A DNA stretch of 50,071 nucleotides, from assembly GCA_021300155.1 (NCBI GenBank), contig JAJTID010000037.1, positions 1 to 50,071 of the forward strand, read 5' to 3'. Under the pieces are notes generated by a model, which was given only the letters and a program-made list of their open reading frames with translations, did no database searches and was not told the origin of the DNA. A program made the translations under genes and the position numbers. Of the stretch, positions 34,657 through 44,436 are shown piece after piece; positions within the stretch are counted from its first letter, which is position 1, and each line of letters opens with the position of its first letter. The DNA is from Pirellula sp. GTDB lineage: Bacteria; Planctomycetota; Planctomycetia; Pirellulales; Pirellulaceae.

Positions 34657-35835
34657 ATGCGAATACGAAATTGCCGGCTTTGCCCAACCACCTTTCTTGC
34701 CATCGCCACGTGGTCTCTCTTCGGGTTCACGTCACTACTAGCGGAAAAACCGCTTACCTCGACCTCGATTACTGCTAACGAACAGGCGAAGGAACCGTTG
34801 GAGCTTTCAGATAGCAAGGCACTTTTTGTTTCTGGGACCGAGGGAACACATACCTATCGAATCCCAGCCATTATCACGGCAATGAATGGGGACTTGATCG
34901 CAGCGTGCGATGCACGGCGGAAGTCTGCTGCAGACCTCAAGCCGCAACGTTCGATCGATATTGTCTTTCGACGGAGCTTTGACAATGGACTCAATTGGAC
35001 CCCGACCGAGTTGCTAGAACAAGTCGACGACGGCGGATGTAGCGACCCATCCCTATTGCTCGATGCTAGCACCGGGAACATCTTTTGCTTTTACAATTAC
35101 ATGGTTCGCGACATTGCCAACCAGGAGTTTCGGTTTTACGTTCAGAAGAGCTCCGATCATGGCAAGACGTGGGACAAGCCGATCGATTTTACCGACCAAG
35201 TGGCTGGCCCCGAATTGAAGAACAGCTTCAAATTCGTAACCTCAGGTCGAGGCATTCAAACACGCGATGGCATGTTGCTTCACAACTATGTTCGCGTCGG
35301 CAAAGGAGTCACTTTGTTCGCAAGCCTCGATCATGGCAACACATGGAAGTCGTTTTGCGATGTAAGTCCTGGTGACGAATCCAAAGTCGTGCAATTGCAC
35401 GACGGTTCCTTGATGGTCAATTCCCGAATCGTTCCTGGCAAGCGGTTCGTGCATCGCTCCTCGGACAACGGACTTACTTGGAAGGGTTCCGACGAATTGC
35501 ATTTGCCCGACCCGCAGTGCAACGCTTGTATCCTTCAATACACTTCGCAGAGAGATGGATACTCGAAAGATCGGCTGATCTTTTGCAATGCTGCATCGAT
35601 CAAAGGACGCAAGAATCTCGCGGCTCGAATCAGCTACGACGGTGGTGAATCCTGGAGCGAAGGAAGGGTGATCGATCCTGGCGCATCAGCCTATTCTGAA
35701 ATCACCATACTTCGCGATGGTAGTTTCGGCGTGCTATACGAACCTGGTCATTCGGAGATTCGATTTGTACGCTTTACCCTCGAGGCGTTGACAGGTGGAG
35801 CAGACAAACTCCAGGAAACATACAGACTGCCATAA
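34657..35835 (+). CDS. Secreted sialidase-like exo-glycosidase
   Basis: A 392-residue protein with a signal peptide (about 1-29). The FRIP-type motif YRIPAII is at 67-73, providing one of the arginines that bind the sialic-acid carboxylate. Asp-boxes (SxDxGxxW) repeat: SFDNGLNW, SSDHGKTW, SLDHGNTW, SSDNGLTW and SYDGGESW, as expected for a six-bladed sialidase propeller. YSEITILRDGSFGVLYEPG near the C-terminus corresponds to the catalytic Tyr/Glu region. It would release terminal sialic acid or a related sugar outside the cell. NagB at 42.6 kb could feed amino-sugar products onward, though the two are not adjacent. Confidence 0.9.
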   Translation: MRIRNCRLCPTTFLAIATWSLFGFTSLLAEKPLTSTSITANEQAKEPLELSDSKALFVSGTEGTHTYRIPAIITAMNGDLIAACDARRKSAADLKPQRSIDIVFRRSFDNGLNWTPTELLEQVDDGGCSDPSLLLDASTGNIFCFYNYMVRDIANQEFRFYVQKSSDHGKTWDKPIDFTDQVAGPELKNSFKFVTSGRGIQTRDGMLLHNYVRVGKGVTLFASLDHGNTWKSFCDVSPGDESKVVQLHDGSLMVNSRIVPGKRFVHRSSDNGLTWKGSDELHLPDPQCNACILQYTSQRDGYSKDRLIFCNAASIKGRKNLAARISYDGGESWSEGRVIDPGASAYSEITILRDGSFGVLYEPGHSEIRFVRFTLEALTGGADKLQETYRLP

Positions 35836-35921
35836 CCCAGTTCTTCGCAGAAGTCTCGCCAGAGATCCCTGAGTTACGGGAAGTCGGGCGATTTTCAATG
35901 CATTCTTTGAAAGATATGGGC

Positions 35922-36665
35922 TTAACGCCAAATGTACTTGAGAGGATTGGCGATAAACGACGGTTCGTCGGGTTCTACTTCTTCGCCATTCATGTATTTT
36001 TTCCATTTCGCGACATCACCACCCAGGTCTGTACCTGTATAGTCACGAAGCGCGAGGATCGCATGATGCTGAGTTGCAGGCGATGGTGCACTGAGTTGTT
36101 TAGTCAGGAATGCTTTGACATCGTCCGTTTTGTGGGTGCCTAAGGATTCGATCGCTAGTAGCTTCACGGCATTGCTCTTATCCGTAGTCGCCATGGCAAG
36201 CAATGCATCTTTCGATTTTGCCGTCCCGCTACCTCGAAGCGCTTTAGCGGCTTCCATTCGAACTTTTTCTGTCTTGTCTTGGGACAACCGGAGAACGCCA
36301 TCCAATGCGTCTTCTCGGTCAATCACCTGAGCAAGAGTCAGTGCGATATTTCGCCGAATCTCAGGGCTGGTTTCTGTTTTGGCGGTATCGGTCAATACTT
36401 GAACGTAGCGAGCTTTTTCTTCGTCGGAATAATTGCGAATCGACGATTGCAAAGTTCTATAGTCTTCGAGTCGATCGTGAAAAAGAGGAATGCCGCGTTC
36501 GCGATCTTTTCGCCATTGCTCTCGAATGACAGGATTCAGCTTCTTAAGCTCATAGAAAGGACCGTCCATACACCCAGTACAGTACATGGAGCACGCAATA
36601 GCGATCCCCGAAACTGTCCGAGATAGTTTTGTTTTGGAGGTTTTCTGCACGGAGGGTAAATCCAT
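35922..36665 (-). CDS. HEAT-repeat lipoprotein
   Basis: A 247-residue protein with a lipoprotein signal (TVSGIAIACSMYCTGC, lipobox CTGC; mature Cys about residue 32). The body has HEAT-like helical repeats (SPEIRRNIALTLAQVIDREDALDGVLRLSQDKTEKVRMEAAKALRG, KSNAVKLLAIESLGTHKTDDVKAFL, TQHHAILALRDYTG). The C-terminus ends in a short acidic and aromatic stretch. It is convergent with the sialidase gene and divergent from the cytochrome fusion at 36948. Likely a protein-interaction module at the membrane. Confidence 0.85.
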   Translation of the reverse strand: MDLPSVQKTSKTKLSRTVSGIAIACSMYCTGCMDGPFYELKKLNPVIREQWRKDRERGIPLFHDRLEDYRTLQSSIRNYSDEEKARYVQVLTDTAKTETSPEIRRNIALTLAQVIDREDALDGVLRLSQDKTEKVRMEAAKALRGSGTAKSKDALLAMATTDKSNAVKLLAIESLGTHKTDDVKAFLTKQLSAPSPATQHHAILALRDYTGTDLGGDVAKWKKYMNGEEVEPDEPSFIANPLKYIWR

Positions 36666-36947
36666 CCTCAGATCGGTACCGGACTTTGCAATCGAAATGC
36701 GTTCTGCGTACTGACATCGGTCACTACAGGCCCTGTGACGATATCAAAGTACAGACCCGAGATGCTAGAGCAAAAATCGAATGCCAGAAAGTGTTGGAAA
36801 GCCAGCGATTCAGTCTCGTGGTCCGTTGCACGTTGTACTTTAATGGACGACAATTTCCCTTCCGCGATCGATTGCGGCTGATCCATGGCAGCACTGGCTG
36901 CACCCTACCAAAACGTTTCCGTCAGCGTCCCCTCCGGCGAGTCCTTT
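36666..36947. other. Intergenic region between two divergent genes
   Basis: 282 bp that should hold both promoters. Frames here are short and unconvincing. I see no palindrome or repeat of note. Confidence 0.5.
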
Positions 36948-39900
36948 ATGAGAACTATCTTCTGTTTCGCGTTCGTTGCTTCAGTGTTGCTACCGTCTAT
37001 CGGTTATTCCCAATCAAAACCCAAGAACATTGTATTTATCGCGGGCAAACCCAGTCACAATTATGGCTCGCATGAACACTTTGCCGGCTCAAAAGTTCTG
37101 GCCGAAGTCGTACAACGCACTGACCCAAATGTTCGTTGCGAAGTGATTCGAAATGGTTGGCCCGAAGACGATTCTGCGTTGGACCGCGCGGATGCGATCG
37201 TTATTTATTCCGATGGTGGTGAACGCCATCCTTCGTTGGCTCATCTGCCACGGCTCAAGCAACAGATCGATCGAGGGGTAGGATTCATCTGCCTCCATTA
37301 TGGAGTCGAAGTTCCGAAGGATCGTGGTGGCCCGGAATTTTTACAATGGTTGGGCGGATACTTTGAAACACACTGGTCGGTGAATCCGCATTGGGATGCC
37401 AAGTTTGAGAAGCTACCTGTGCACCCCATCACCTCTGGCGTGAAGCCGTTTGAAACGCGCGACGAATGGTACTTCCATATGCGGTTCCCAGAAGGAATGA
37501 AGAATGTGACTCCCATTCTTTCGGCCGTCCCTCCTGCGAGCACCATGAACCGCCCGGATGGACCTCATAGCGGTAATCCGACCGTACGCGCGGAGGTTGC
37601 ACGCGGAGAATTGCAGCATGTCGCTTGGGCAACCGAGAGACCGAACGGCGGTCGATCTTTTGGTTTTACCGGAGGACACTTTCATTGGAATTGGGGACGA
37701 ACCGAGCAAACGAAATTGGTCGCCAACGCGATCTTATGGGCTGCCCATGCAAATATTCCTACAGAAGGCGCGTTGGTTGCACCTCTTACCGTCGAGCAGT
37801 TGAAAGAGAACCAAGACGAATCGGTACCCGCGAAGTTTGATGCAAAGCAGATTGCCGAAGAATTCAAGCTGATATCCACCAAATCGCAACCGAAAGAAGA
37901 GGCGAAGGGAAAAGTGCTTTTCACCTCGCAAACGATCAACAACAAAACGTCGCGACATCAGATCGATGTTGAAGCAGATATCCGTGGAGTGAAGAAACTC
38001 TATTTGATCGTAACGGCTGGAAGAGATGGCATGGGATTCGACTGGGCCAATTGGGTCGAACCGAAACTAATAGGTAAAAAAGGTGAAAAGTCGCTTCTCG
38101 ATTTGAATTGGTTTGAAGCGAGTTCTGAATGGGGCAAAGTCCACAAAAACGCAAATGCTGGCGGCGGTCCTATGCTCGTTCGCAACAAACCAGTCAATGG
38201 TATCGGAACCCATGCAACCAGCGTGATCGGTTTCGATCTCCCCGACGGATATGACAAACTCACCGCATCGTGCGCGCTCGATGATGGTGGCGTTTCCCAA
38301 AACGATGGATCTGTCACATCGGTGCGATTTCATATTGCTGCTGAAGGTGTTCCGCCTGGACTCAATGATTGGGGAGGAGACGTCGCAGCACTTGGACACG
38401 CTCCAGAAAACGCAGTCGCAGGGCTAGCCGTTGCGCCAGGATTGCAAGCATCCTTGGCTGCTTCGGAACCGATACTAAAGAGCCTTACCAATATCGATAT
38501 CGATCATAAAGGCCGGATCTGGGCATGCGAGGTCGTCAATTATCGACGCCACAAAGATGATCGTAAGGAAGGGGATCGCATCCTGATCTTGGAGGACACC
38601 AACCACGACGGCGTTGTCGATACGTCCAAGGTTTTTTATCAAGGACGAGATATTGATTCGGCTTTGGGTTTATGCGTGATGGGCAATCGAGTACTCGTGA
38701 GCGCTGCTCCGTATGTCTGGGAATTCGTAGATGAGAATGGCGATGACGTACCAGACAAGAAGACCGCTATCCTGACAAAAACAGGAGACCCGCAACACGA
38801 CCATTCGGTGCACTCGTTTGTTTTTGGTCCCGATGGAAAACTTTATTTCAATTTTGGAAACACCGGACATCGACTTTGCGATGCGAATGGAAACCCCATC
38901 AAGGATCGTTGGGGGCGAGACATCAACGACTCAGGAAAACCCTATCGACAAGGCATGGTGTTTCGTTGCAATGAAGACTTGAGCGATATGGAAGTACTCG
39001 GCCATAACTTCCGAAACAACTATGAAGTAGCGTTGGATTCCTTTGGCTCGTTGTGGCAAAGCGACAACGACGATGACGGAAATCGAGCCACACGCATCAA
39101 CTATGTCATGGAGTTCGGCAACTATGGTTATGTGGACGAATTGACCGGCGCAGGTTGGCAAGCCGATCGAGCGAACTGGGAACCGGAGATCCCGCGACGG
39201 CATTGGCATCTCAATGATCCAGGCGTCGTTCCCAATCTCCTCATCACCGGGGCAGGCTCGCCGACAGGAATCACCGTCTATGAGGGCTCGCTCCTCCCCG
39301 AGAAATTTAGGAACCAAGTGGTTCATTGCGATGCCGGTCCCAATGTTGTTCGCGCGTACATTGCAAAGCCAGAAGGGGCTGGTTATTCAGCAGAGATCGA
39401 GAACATTGCAGTCGGTGAATTCGATCGATGGTTCCGGCCAGCAGACGTATGTGTCGCTCCCGATGGATCGTTGTTCGTTTCCGATTGGTACGATCCAGGG
39501 GTGGGTGGCCATGCTATGGAAGATATGGAACGAGGGAGACTCTTCCGCATTGCTCCACCAGGCACCAAATATGATGTGCCAACATTTGACTTCACCACGG
39601 CCGCCGGCGCGTGCCTTGCACTGAAGAATCCCAACAATTCGGCGAGGTTCATGGCGTTTCAAGCGTTGGTCAAGATGGGTAAAGCTGCTGTGGCTGATCT
39701 ACAGAAACTGGCTTCCAATTCCAACCCGAGAATTCGCGCCCGAGCCCTATGGGTTCTGGCAAAGATCATGACTCCATCCGAAGTGGCACAACAAGCGATG
39801 GCTGATGGCGATCGAGATGTTCGCATCACCGGAATACGAATCGCACGTCAAGCAAGAATGGCTCCAGCCAGTTTTGCTTCGAAGTTGTTACAAGATAAAG

Positions 39901-41333
39901 AACCCGCCGTTCTTCGAGAACTTTGTGTAGCTCTCCGAGAAGACAAGTCCGAAGAGATGCCCACGCTATGGGCGAGCCTTGCTACCAGGCATGATGGAAA
40001 AGACCGATGGTTCCTGGAGAGCCTAGGCATTGCCGCGATGGATCGTTGGGATGAATGCATGGCAGCGTGGCAGAAAGTCAATCGCTCCATGTCGCTCGAA
40101 GCCAAAGAGCAAGTTATTTGGCGAGCAAGAGGAAGTAAAGCGGCGCAGTTGCAGGCTGACGCTTTGCGCAATCCAAAGATTCAAGCGCAGTTGGTCCCTG
40201 CGTTCGTCCGAGCTTTGGATTTCCAAGCCAAAGAGTTTAGAGAGCCAGCTTTGAAGAGCCTACTGAGTCTCGCTAACAGCGAGGAACGACAGACAAACGA
40301 TAAGATTGTCGTCGAAGCCCTGATGCGTCTCGATGATGTGGATATCAGTACCGACCCAAAGCTCAGCGCGGCTGTGAAACGGTACTTGGCCACTATTCCA
40401 GAGGATCCAAATCAACTGAAAGTGATCAGCAAACTGAAGGTACCTGGACTCTCCGAGCATTTGACCTCGAAAGCTCTAGCGTGGGGGGTGTCGACCAATG
40501 CAGTTCAAGCTATTGAATTGGCCGCATCGGATGCTGGTATGCGATCGCAATGGAAGCAACAGCTTAGTATCAAGGAACCAGATGAAACAACGTTGGCGTT
40601 GAGTCGGATCATTGCTTTGAGCAATCGAAAAGATCTGCTTGAACTTCAAGAATCCCTATTGGCTTCGAACCATGCTAGCAAGTCGATTCGAGTGGAGGCG
40701 GCTGTCGCCTTGTCTCGCAACAAAGGCTTTCACGAATCGCTCATTTCGTTAGCCAAACAATCCAAGCTTCCGACGGACGCGATGATTGTCATCGGTTCCA
40801 GTCTCCGCAGTTCTGCGAACCCGGCGATCAAGAAAGCGGCTGAAGAATTGTTTCCGACAGTAAAGTCGACCAACAGTCCGCTTCCACCTGTCGACGTGTT
40901 GGTGAAACGCAAAGGAAATGTTGCCGAAGGAAGAAAGTTATACTCCGGTGTTGCCACTTGTTCGCAGTGTCACGTTGTCGGTACTGAGGGAAAGAATGTG
41001 GGCCCCAGTTTGACGGAAATCGGAAGCAAGCTATCCAAGGATGCTTTGTACATTTCGATATTGGCCCCCAGTGCTGGCATCAGCCATAACTTTGAGTCGT
41101 ATGCGGTAAGGACTGACGATGACGAGGTCATCACAGGGCTGAAGGTATCCGAAACAGCGGAAGCCATCACCCTCAAGGATGCGAAAGGAATTGATCGTTC
41201 GATTCCAAAAGCCCATGTTGCCGAGCGGAAGAAATTGGATAAATCGCTCATGCCCGAAAATTTGGCAGAGCTCGTCAGTGAGCAAGGGCTAGTCGATATC
41301 GTCGAGTATTTGTCCACCCTCAAAAAGAAATAG
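36948..41333 (+). CDS. ThuA - NPCBM - dehydrogenase - HEAT - cytochrome c fusion
   Basis: A secreted 1461-residue protein. I start at ATG 36948, where a signal peptide begins (MRTIFCFAFVASVLLPSIGYS); 21 codons of open frame precede it. Domains in order: ThuA-like (about 25-280; NIVFIAGKPSHNYGSHEH, GGHFHWNWG); NPCBM-like carbohydrate-binding (about 320-480; NGIGTHATSVIGFDLP); PVC dehydrogenase propeller (about 490-880; GRIWACEVVNYRRH, DGSLFVSDWYDPGVGGH); HEAT-like repeats (about 890-1310); and a C-terminal heme domain with CSQCH at 1338-1342 and VGPSLTEIGSKLSKDAL. It may bind, modify and oxidise a glycan in one polypeptide. The substrate is unknown. Confidence 0.92.
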   Translation: MRTIFCFAFVASVLLPSIGYSQSKPKNIVFIAGKPSHNYGSHEHFAGSKVLAEVVQRTDPNVRCEVIRNGWPEDDSALDRADAIVIYSDGGERHPSLAHLPRLKQQIDRGVGFICLHYGVEVPKDRGGPEFLQWLGGYFETHWSVNPHWDAKFEKLPVHPITSGVKPFETRDEWYFHMRFPEGMKNVTPILSAVPPASTMNRPDGPHSGNPTVRAEVARGELQHVAWATERPNGGRSFGFTGGHFHWNWGRTEQTKLVANAILWAAHANIPTEGALVAPLTVEQLKENQDESVPAKFDAKQIAEEFKLISTKSQPKEEAKGKVLFTSQTINNKTSRHQIDVEADIRGVKKLYLIVTAGRDGMGFDWANWVEPKLIGKKGEKSLLDLNWFEASSEWGKVHKNANAGGGPMLVRNKPVNGIGTHATSVIGFDLPDGYDKLTASCALDDGGVSQNDGSVTSVRFHIAAEGVPPGLNDWGGDVAALGHAPENAVAGLAVAPGLQASLAASEPILKSLTNIDIDHKGRIWACEVVNYRRHKDDRKEGDRILILEDTNHDGVVDTSKVFYQGRDIDSALGLCVMGNRVLVSAAPYVWEFVDENGDDVPDKKTAILTKTGDPQHDHSVHSFVFGPDGKLYFNFGNTGHRLCDANGNPIKDRWGRDINDSGKPYRQGMVFRCNEDLSDMEVLGHNFRNNYEVALDSFGSLWQSDNDDDGNRATRINYVMEFGNYGYVDELTGAGWQADRANWEPEIPRRHWHLNDPGVVPNLLITGAGSPTGITVYEGSLLPEKFRNQVVHCDAGPNVVRAYIAKPEGAGYSAEIENIAVGEFDRWFRPADVCVAPDGSLFVSDWYDPGVGGHAMEDMERGRLFRIAPPGTKYDVPTFDFTTAAGACLALKNPNNSARFMAFQALVKMGKAAVADLQKLASNSNPRIRARALWVLAKIMTPSEVAQQAMADGDRDVRITGIRIARQARMAPASFASKLLQDKEPAVLRELCVALREDKSEEMPTLWASLATRHDGKDRWFLESLGIAAMDRWDECMAAWQKVNRSMSLEAKEQVIWRARGSKAAQLQADALRNPKIQAQLVPAFVRALDFQAKEFREPALKSLLSLANSEERQTNDKIVVEALMRLDDVDISTDPKLSAAVKRYLATIPEDPNQLKVISKLKVPGLSEHLTSKALAWGVSTNAVQAIELAASDAGMRSQWKQQLSIKEPDETTLALSRIIALSNRKDLLELQESLLASNHASKSIRVEAAVALSRNKGFHESLISLAKQSKLPTDAMIVIGSSLRSSANPAIKKAAEELFPTVKSTNSPLPPVDVLVKRKGNVAEGRKLYSGVATCSQCHVVGTEGKNVGPSLTEIGSKLSKDALYISILAPSAGISHNFESYAVRTDDDEVITGLKVSETAEAITLKDAKGIDRSIPKAHVAERKKLDKSLMPENLAELVSEQGLVDIVEYLSTLKKK

Positions 41334-41408
41334 CAAGCGGAAAAGGAAACTTCTCGCTGATTGCCGCCAACATCACCCTCCCGCCCCTAGGGAAACTGCT
41401 AATCGACT

Positions 41409-41508
41409 GAGCCGATGGGCGCTACTAGCCATGGTTTCTGTCTTGAACGCGAAGCGTTGGCTTGAACGCGACGCGTTCGTGAAAACCTGGGCTTGCGCCC
41501 GTCGGCTC
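41409..41508. repeat. Composite inverted repeat (GAGCC family) with inner tandem repeat
   Basis: A degenerate plus-strand copy of the GAGCCGACGGGCGCTAGCCC element (41409-41440) faces a minus-strand copy (41481-41508). Between them are two 19-bp units, CTTGAACGCGAAGCGTTGG (41442-41460) and CTTGAACGCGACGCGTTCG (41461-41479). Two further copies of the element lie at 49880-49905 and 49926-49953. This fills most of the 315 bp between the cytochrome fusion and the PhnD-like gene; I see no gene there. Confidence 0.75.
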
Positions 41509-41648
41509 ATCATGAACCAACAAGCCGAGGCAAAATCTGCAAAGTACTTTTGCACCAGTGCTTTTCACTAGATAGTTGACGTACTGTCTGTCAAAATGAT
41601 TCGTTGGGCAATGGTTTCAAACCCCTAGAAACTTCAAGGAATGCTGAA

Positions 41649-42521
41649 ATGAGATTGATGCAAAGACGAACGGTCCTGGCTGCGATTGCTGCATTACCGA
41701 TCGCAGCCACCTATCGTGCCGCGAGTGGGGTTGAACCGTACGGCCCCAGCGATGCAGAGATCACCATCGTCGTCACGGATCCCCTCGCACTGCCGCTAGC
41801 CTGCGATTGCGTCAAAGGTTATGCGCAGCGCAAGTATGAGAAACTCGCCGATCACATGCAGTGGAAACTCAAGAAGACGGTTCGCGTGGTCTGGGGCGAT
41901 TCGATTGCTATTGCCAAGAGAGACTTCGGCCTCGGAAACAAGACACTGTTTATCGGCAAAGACTCGGTGGTGCGGTTTGATACAAAGGCCTTGAAGCTCG
42001 ATGTTTTCCCCTTGGCTCAGTTGACCGACATTCGCGGTGGAGTCAATCAGCATGGATTGTTTTTGGTTCGCAAAGAGAATCCGGCAGCCAGCCTGCTCGA
42101 CCTGGAGGGATATCAAGTGTTATGGGGACCTGAAAAATGCGATGAAAAATTGAGTGCCCCCAAAGCCAAGCTCAAGGAACTAGAGATCGCTACTACCAAT
42201 GGAGAAACATGTGATTCATGTTCTGCGACGGCCCTGAAGCTGATGGAGAGTCCAAAGGAGTCCAAAGTTGCTGGCGTGATTAGCAGTTATGCAGAGAAAT
42301 TGCTGGAGGGTTGCGGAACGATCGAGAAGGGATCTATGCGAGTGGTTGGGACCAGCGACGAAGTACCTTTCATCAGTGTATTTTCCGCCGGCAAGTTCAC
42401 AGAAGAGGAACGCAATTCAGTCCTAGAGTGCCTGACAGAGTCACGCAGTTCGAAAGAGTTACTCGCGGCTTTGGAGAGTAGGGACGGCTTCGTGCGATAC
42501 AAATCACTAGCCGACAGATAA
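41649..42521 (+). CDS. PhnD-like periplasmic substrate-binding protein
   Basis: Start ATG 41649 with AAGGA about 9 nt upstream; a GTG/ATG further up adds 15 residues and is less likely. The 290-residue product opens with a Tat-type signal (QRRTVLAAIAALPIAA). It follows the PhnD/phosphonate-binding pattern: ITIVVTDPLALPLACDCV, the central hinge GVNQHGLFLVRKENPAASLLDLEGYQVLWG, and VAGVISSYAEKLLEGCGTI. Such proteins deliver small anions to ABC transporters, but no permease or ATPase gene is nearby. Four Cys in a CDC...CDSC arrangement could bind metal, which is inference. Confidence 0.75.
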   Translation: MRLMQRRTVLAAIAALPIAATYRAASGVEPYGPSDAEITIVVTDPLALPLACDCVKGYAQRKYEKLADHMQWKLKKTVRVVWGDSIAIAKRDFGLGNKTLFIGKDSVVRFDTKALKLDVFPLAQLTDIRGGVNQHGLFLVRKENPAASLLDLEGYQVLWGPEKCDEKLSAPKAKLKELEIATTNGETCDSCSATALKLMESPKESKVAGVISSYAEKLLEGCGTIEKGSMRVVGTSDEVPFISVFSAGKFTEEERNSVLECLTESRSSKELLAALESRDGFVRYKSLADR

Positions 42522-42612
42522 GAACAAGCCTTGGGCATGAGTCGGTGTGCGTTAGAATACGAGCATCTCGAAACGCAAAGAACATGACTCATACACATTA
42601 CGGATTCTTACG

Positions 42613-43341
42613 ATGGAAATAAAAATTGCTTCGGATGCTCAGCAGGTTGGCCAAATCGCTGGAAGCTTGGCAGCGGAGACATTGCGAGAAGTGCTTCGTC
42701 GCCAGGACCGTGCTCGTTTGATCGTGGCCACAGGAGCCAGTCAATTCGCGACGCTAGAGCGATTGACGAGCGAGCCAGGGATAGACTGGGCTCGAGTGGA
42801 TGCGTTTCATCTAGACGAGTACATCGGCCTTTCGGCAGATCACCCCGCAAGCTTCTGTGGTTATTTGAGAGATCGCTTTGTCTCTAAAGTACCCGTAGGA
42901 TCGTTCCACTATTTGGATGGAACGCGCGATCCAGTCGATGTAGTTGCGCAAGCGACGGAGGCCTTTCGAAAAGGGCCTATCGATCTAGCATTGATTGGTA
43001 TTGGGGAGAATGGGCATCTGGCGTTTAATGATCCGCCCGCCGATTTCGAGACGTCCGCGACCTATCATGTTGTGCAATTAGACGAAGCATGTCGAATGCA
43101 ACAGGTCGGCGAAGGCTGGTTCGGCTCCCTCGAAGAAGTACCAACACATGCGTTGAGTATGACGGTAAAAGCTATTATGGCGAGTCAGAACATCGTTTGT
43201 AGCGTTCCAGACGAACGAAAGGCAGAGGCCGTTCGCAATTCACTTCAAAAAGAGATTACTCCCGATGTGCCAGCATCGATTTTGCGCGAACATCCCCACA
43301 TCACCTTGGTCCTAGATACAGCAAGCGCAAAACTGCTCTAG
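42613..43341 (+). CDS. nagB: Glucosamine-6-phosphate deaminase family protein
   Basis: A 242-residue NagB-type enzyme converting glucosamine-6-phosphate to fructose-6-phosphate and ammonia. Motifs: LIVATGASQFATLE (phosphate loop), VDAFHLDEYIGL with the catalytic Asp, and LIGIGENGHLAFNDPP with the conserved Gly-His. Relative to E. coli NagB, the Asp of the DGH motif is Asn and the later Glu of FNEP is Asp; both changes are common in bacterial homologues I know. No signal peptide; cytoplasmic. It starts 91 bp after the PhnD-like gene. Confidence 0.9.
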   Translation: MEIKIASDAQQVGQIAGSLAAETLREVLRRQDRARLIVATGASQFATLERLTSEPGIDWARVDAFHLDEYIGLSADHPASFCGYLRDRFVSKVPVGSFHYLDGTRDPVDVVAQATEAFRKGPIDLALIGIGENGHLAFNDPPADFETSATYHVVQLDEACRMQQVGEGWFGSLEEVPTHALSMTVKAIMASQNIVCSVPDERKAEAVRNSLQKEITPDVPASILREHPHITLVLDTASAKLL

Positions 43342-43351
43342 TTGATGGACT

Positions 43352-43465
43352 TGTAGCTTGGGACCGTTGTCCCGAGCTGATCAAATTGTAGCTTGGGACC
43401 GTTGTCCCGAGCAGTGCGAATTGTAGCTTCGGACCATTTTCCCGAGCCGATGGAACTGTAGCTTG
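43352..43465 (+). repeat. Array of TGTAGCTTGGGAC...GTCCCGAGC palindromic repeats
   Basis: Units at 43352-43377, 43387-43412 and 43422-43447, plus a partial at 43457-43465, spaced 35 bp apart. Each has a GGGAC/GTCCC-type inverted core with a 4-nt loop (the third unit is degenerate). The rest of the 401 bp before csrA (to 43742) shows no gene. Confidence 0.88.
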
Positions 43466-43742
43466 AATAGCAATTTAGCCATGCCGAATGGACCGATCCT
43501 TGATATCGCGCGATACATCCTGCACAAGCAGACCATGCGGCAGATTGGGGGCCGCTACAGATGGCATTGATAGCCTTGCGCGGAATCTCAGCATCGATTA
43601 TCAAAACGGCGCAACGCCTTGTCGATATTTCTCCGGCCAGGGAGCACTGGGGAGCGATCGCTCTCCGGTTCGAACTGGCTCGCACGTTTAGTCCCAATCC
43701 AGTTGCACCGGATGCAACGACTACGAAGAAAAGGAGTCTCCA

Positions 43743-43967
43743 ATGCTGGTACTCTCGCGTCACCGAGATGAAAGCATCATGATAGGCGATGACGTTGTCG
43801 TCACTATTGTGGATATTCGTGGGGATAAAGTGCGGCTTGGTATCGAAGCCCCAAACGACATTCCTGTTCACCGACAAGAAGTCTACGAGGCGATTAAACG
43901 TGAAAATCGCAAAGCGAGTCACATCCAGCCAGCCGAAATTCGCGGCTTAAAGGAAGATCGTCCCTAG
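43743..43967 (+). CDS. csrA: Carbon storage regulator CsrA
   Basis: ATG at 43743 has AAGGAG 7 nt upstream. The 74-residue product begins MLVLSRHRDESIMIGDDVVVTIVDIRGDKVRLGIEAP and matches CsrA over its full RNA-binding beta core; the C-terminal 15 residues extend beyond it. CsrA binds GGA motifs in RNA leaders and adjusts translation, often of motility and surface genes. The downstream genes here are pilus and secretion ATPases, but no CsrA site is proven. Confidence 0.96.
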   Translation: MLVLSRHRDESIMIGDDVVVTIVDIRGDKVRLGIEAPNDIPVHRQEVYEAIKRENRKASHIQPAEIRGLKEDRP

Positions 43968-44084
43968 CCTGGTACCTCCTATCGGCGGCCCGTTCCGCCG
44001 AATCCAACGGAAGAACCGGTCGTTCCCATACTCAGATGTTCGGTGCAAGCGATCCGTTTGCGACCACGTCGGAGAGATACATTC

Positions 44085-44138
44085 AAGACCTCGGATATGC
44101 TGCCAACTGGGTTGGTGTACCATATCCGAGGTCTTTTT
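44085..44138 (+). terminator. Strong terminator downstream of csrA
   Basis: AAGACCTCGGATATG (44085-44099) pairs perfectly with CATATCCGAGGTCTT (44121-44135), followed by TTT. Inside, CCAAC and GGTTGG can pair as well. Confidence 0.92.
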
Positions 44139-44167
44139 GCATTTAGCGACAAAAGTCTATCTAGAAC

Positions 44168-44240
44168 TGTAGCTTGGGACCATCGTCCCGAGCCGATGGA
44201 TTTTGGCTGGTTTCATTTCGAGCCGGGACAATGGTCCCAT
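44168..44240. repeat. Palindromic repeats between csrA and the first ATPase
   Basis: A complete plus-orientation copy of the TGTAGCTTGGGAC...GTCCCGAGC unit at 44168-44193, followed by the opposite-facing core GAGCCGGGACAATGGTCCC at 44220-44238. The 469 bp between csrA and the ATPase hold these repeats and the csrA terminator; I see no gene. Confidence 0.85.
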
Positions 44241-44436
44241 CTTCCGTCAGCTCCTGTCGACGGCGCTACATTTTGCTGGGAAAACCGACTGAACTTCACG
44301 AAACATGTTTGTAGCGGCTTCGCGAAGTGCGATATACTAAATGCTTGCCTAATCGTCAGTATCCGAAATGCTGCGCGTTCGCACGTCTCGACACTTTTCC
44401 CATCTTTTCTAAGCGTATTCCACACCGAGAGTCATT

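Noticed and set aside
41373-41555. Minus-strand frame in the gap before the PhnD-like gene
   Set aside because: It reads through the palindromic repeats, so its sequence reflects the repeat and not a protein.
43352-43465. Repeats as a CsrA decoy RNA
   Set aside because: CsrA sites usually expose GGA in a loop. Here GGA sits in the paired stem, so a sponge RNA is not supported.
43660-43690. tRNA-like GGTTCGAACTGG stretch before csrA
   Set aside because: No matching acceptor stem, D-arm or anticodon arm is found around it.
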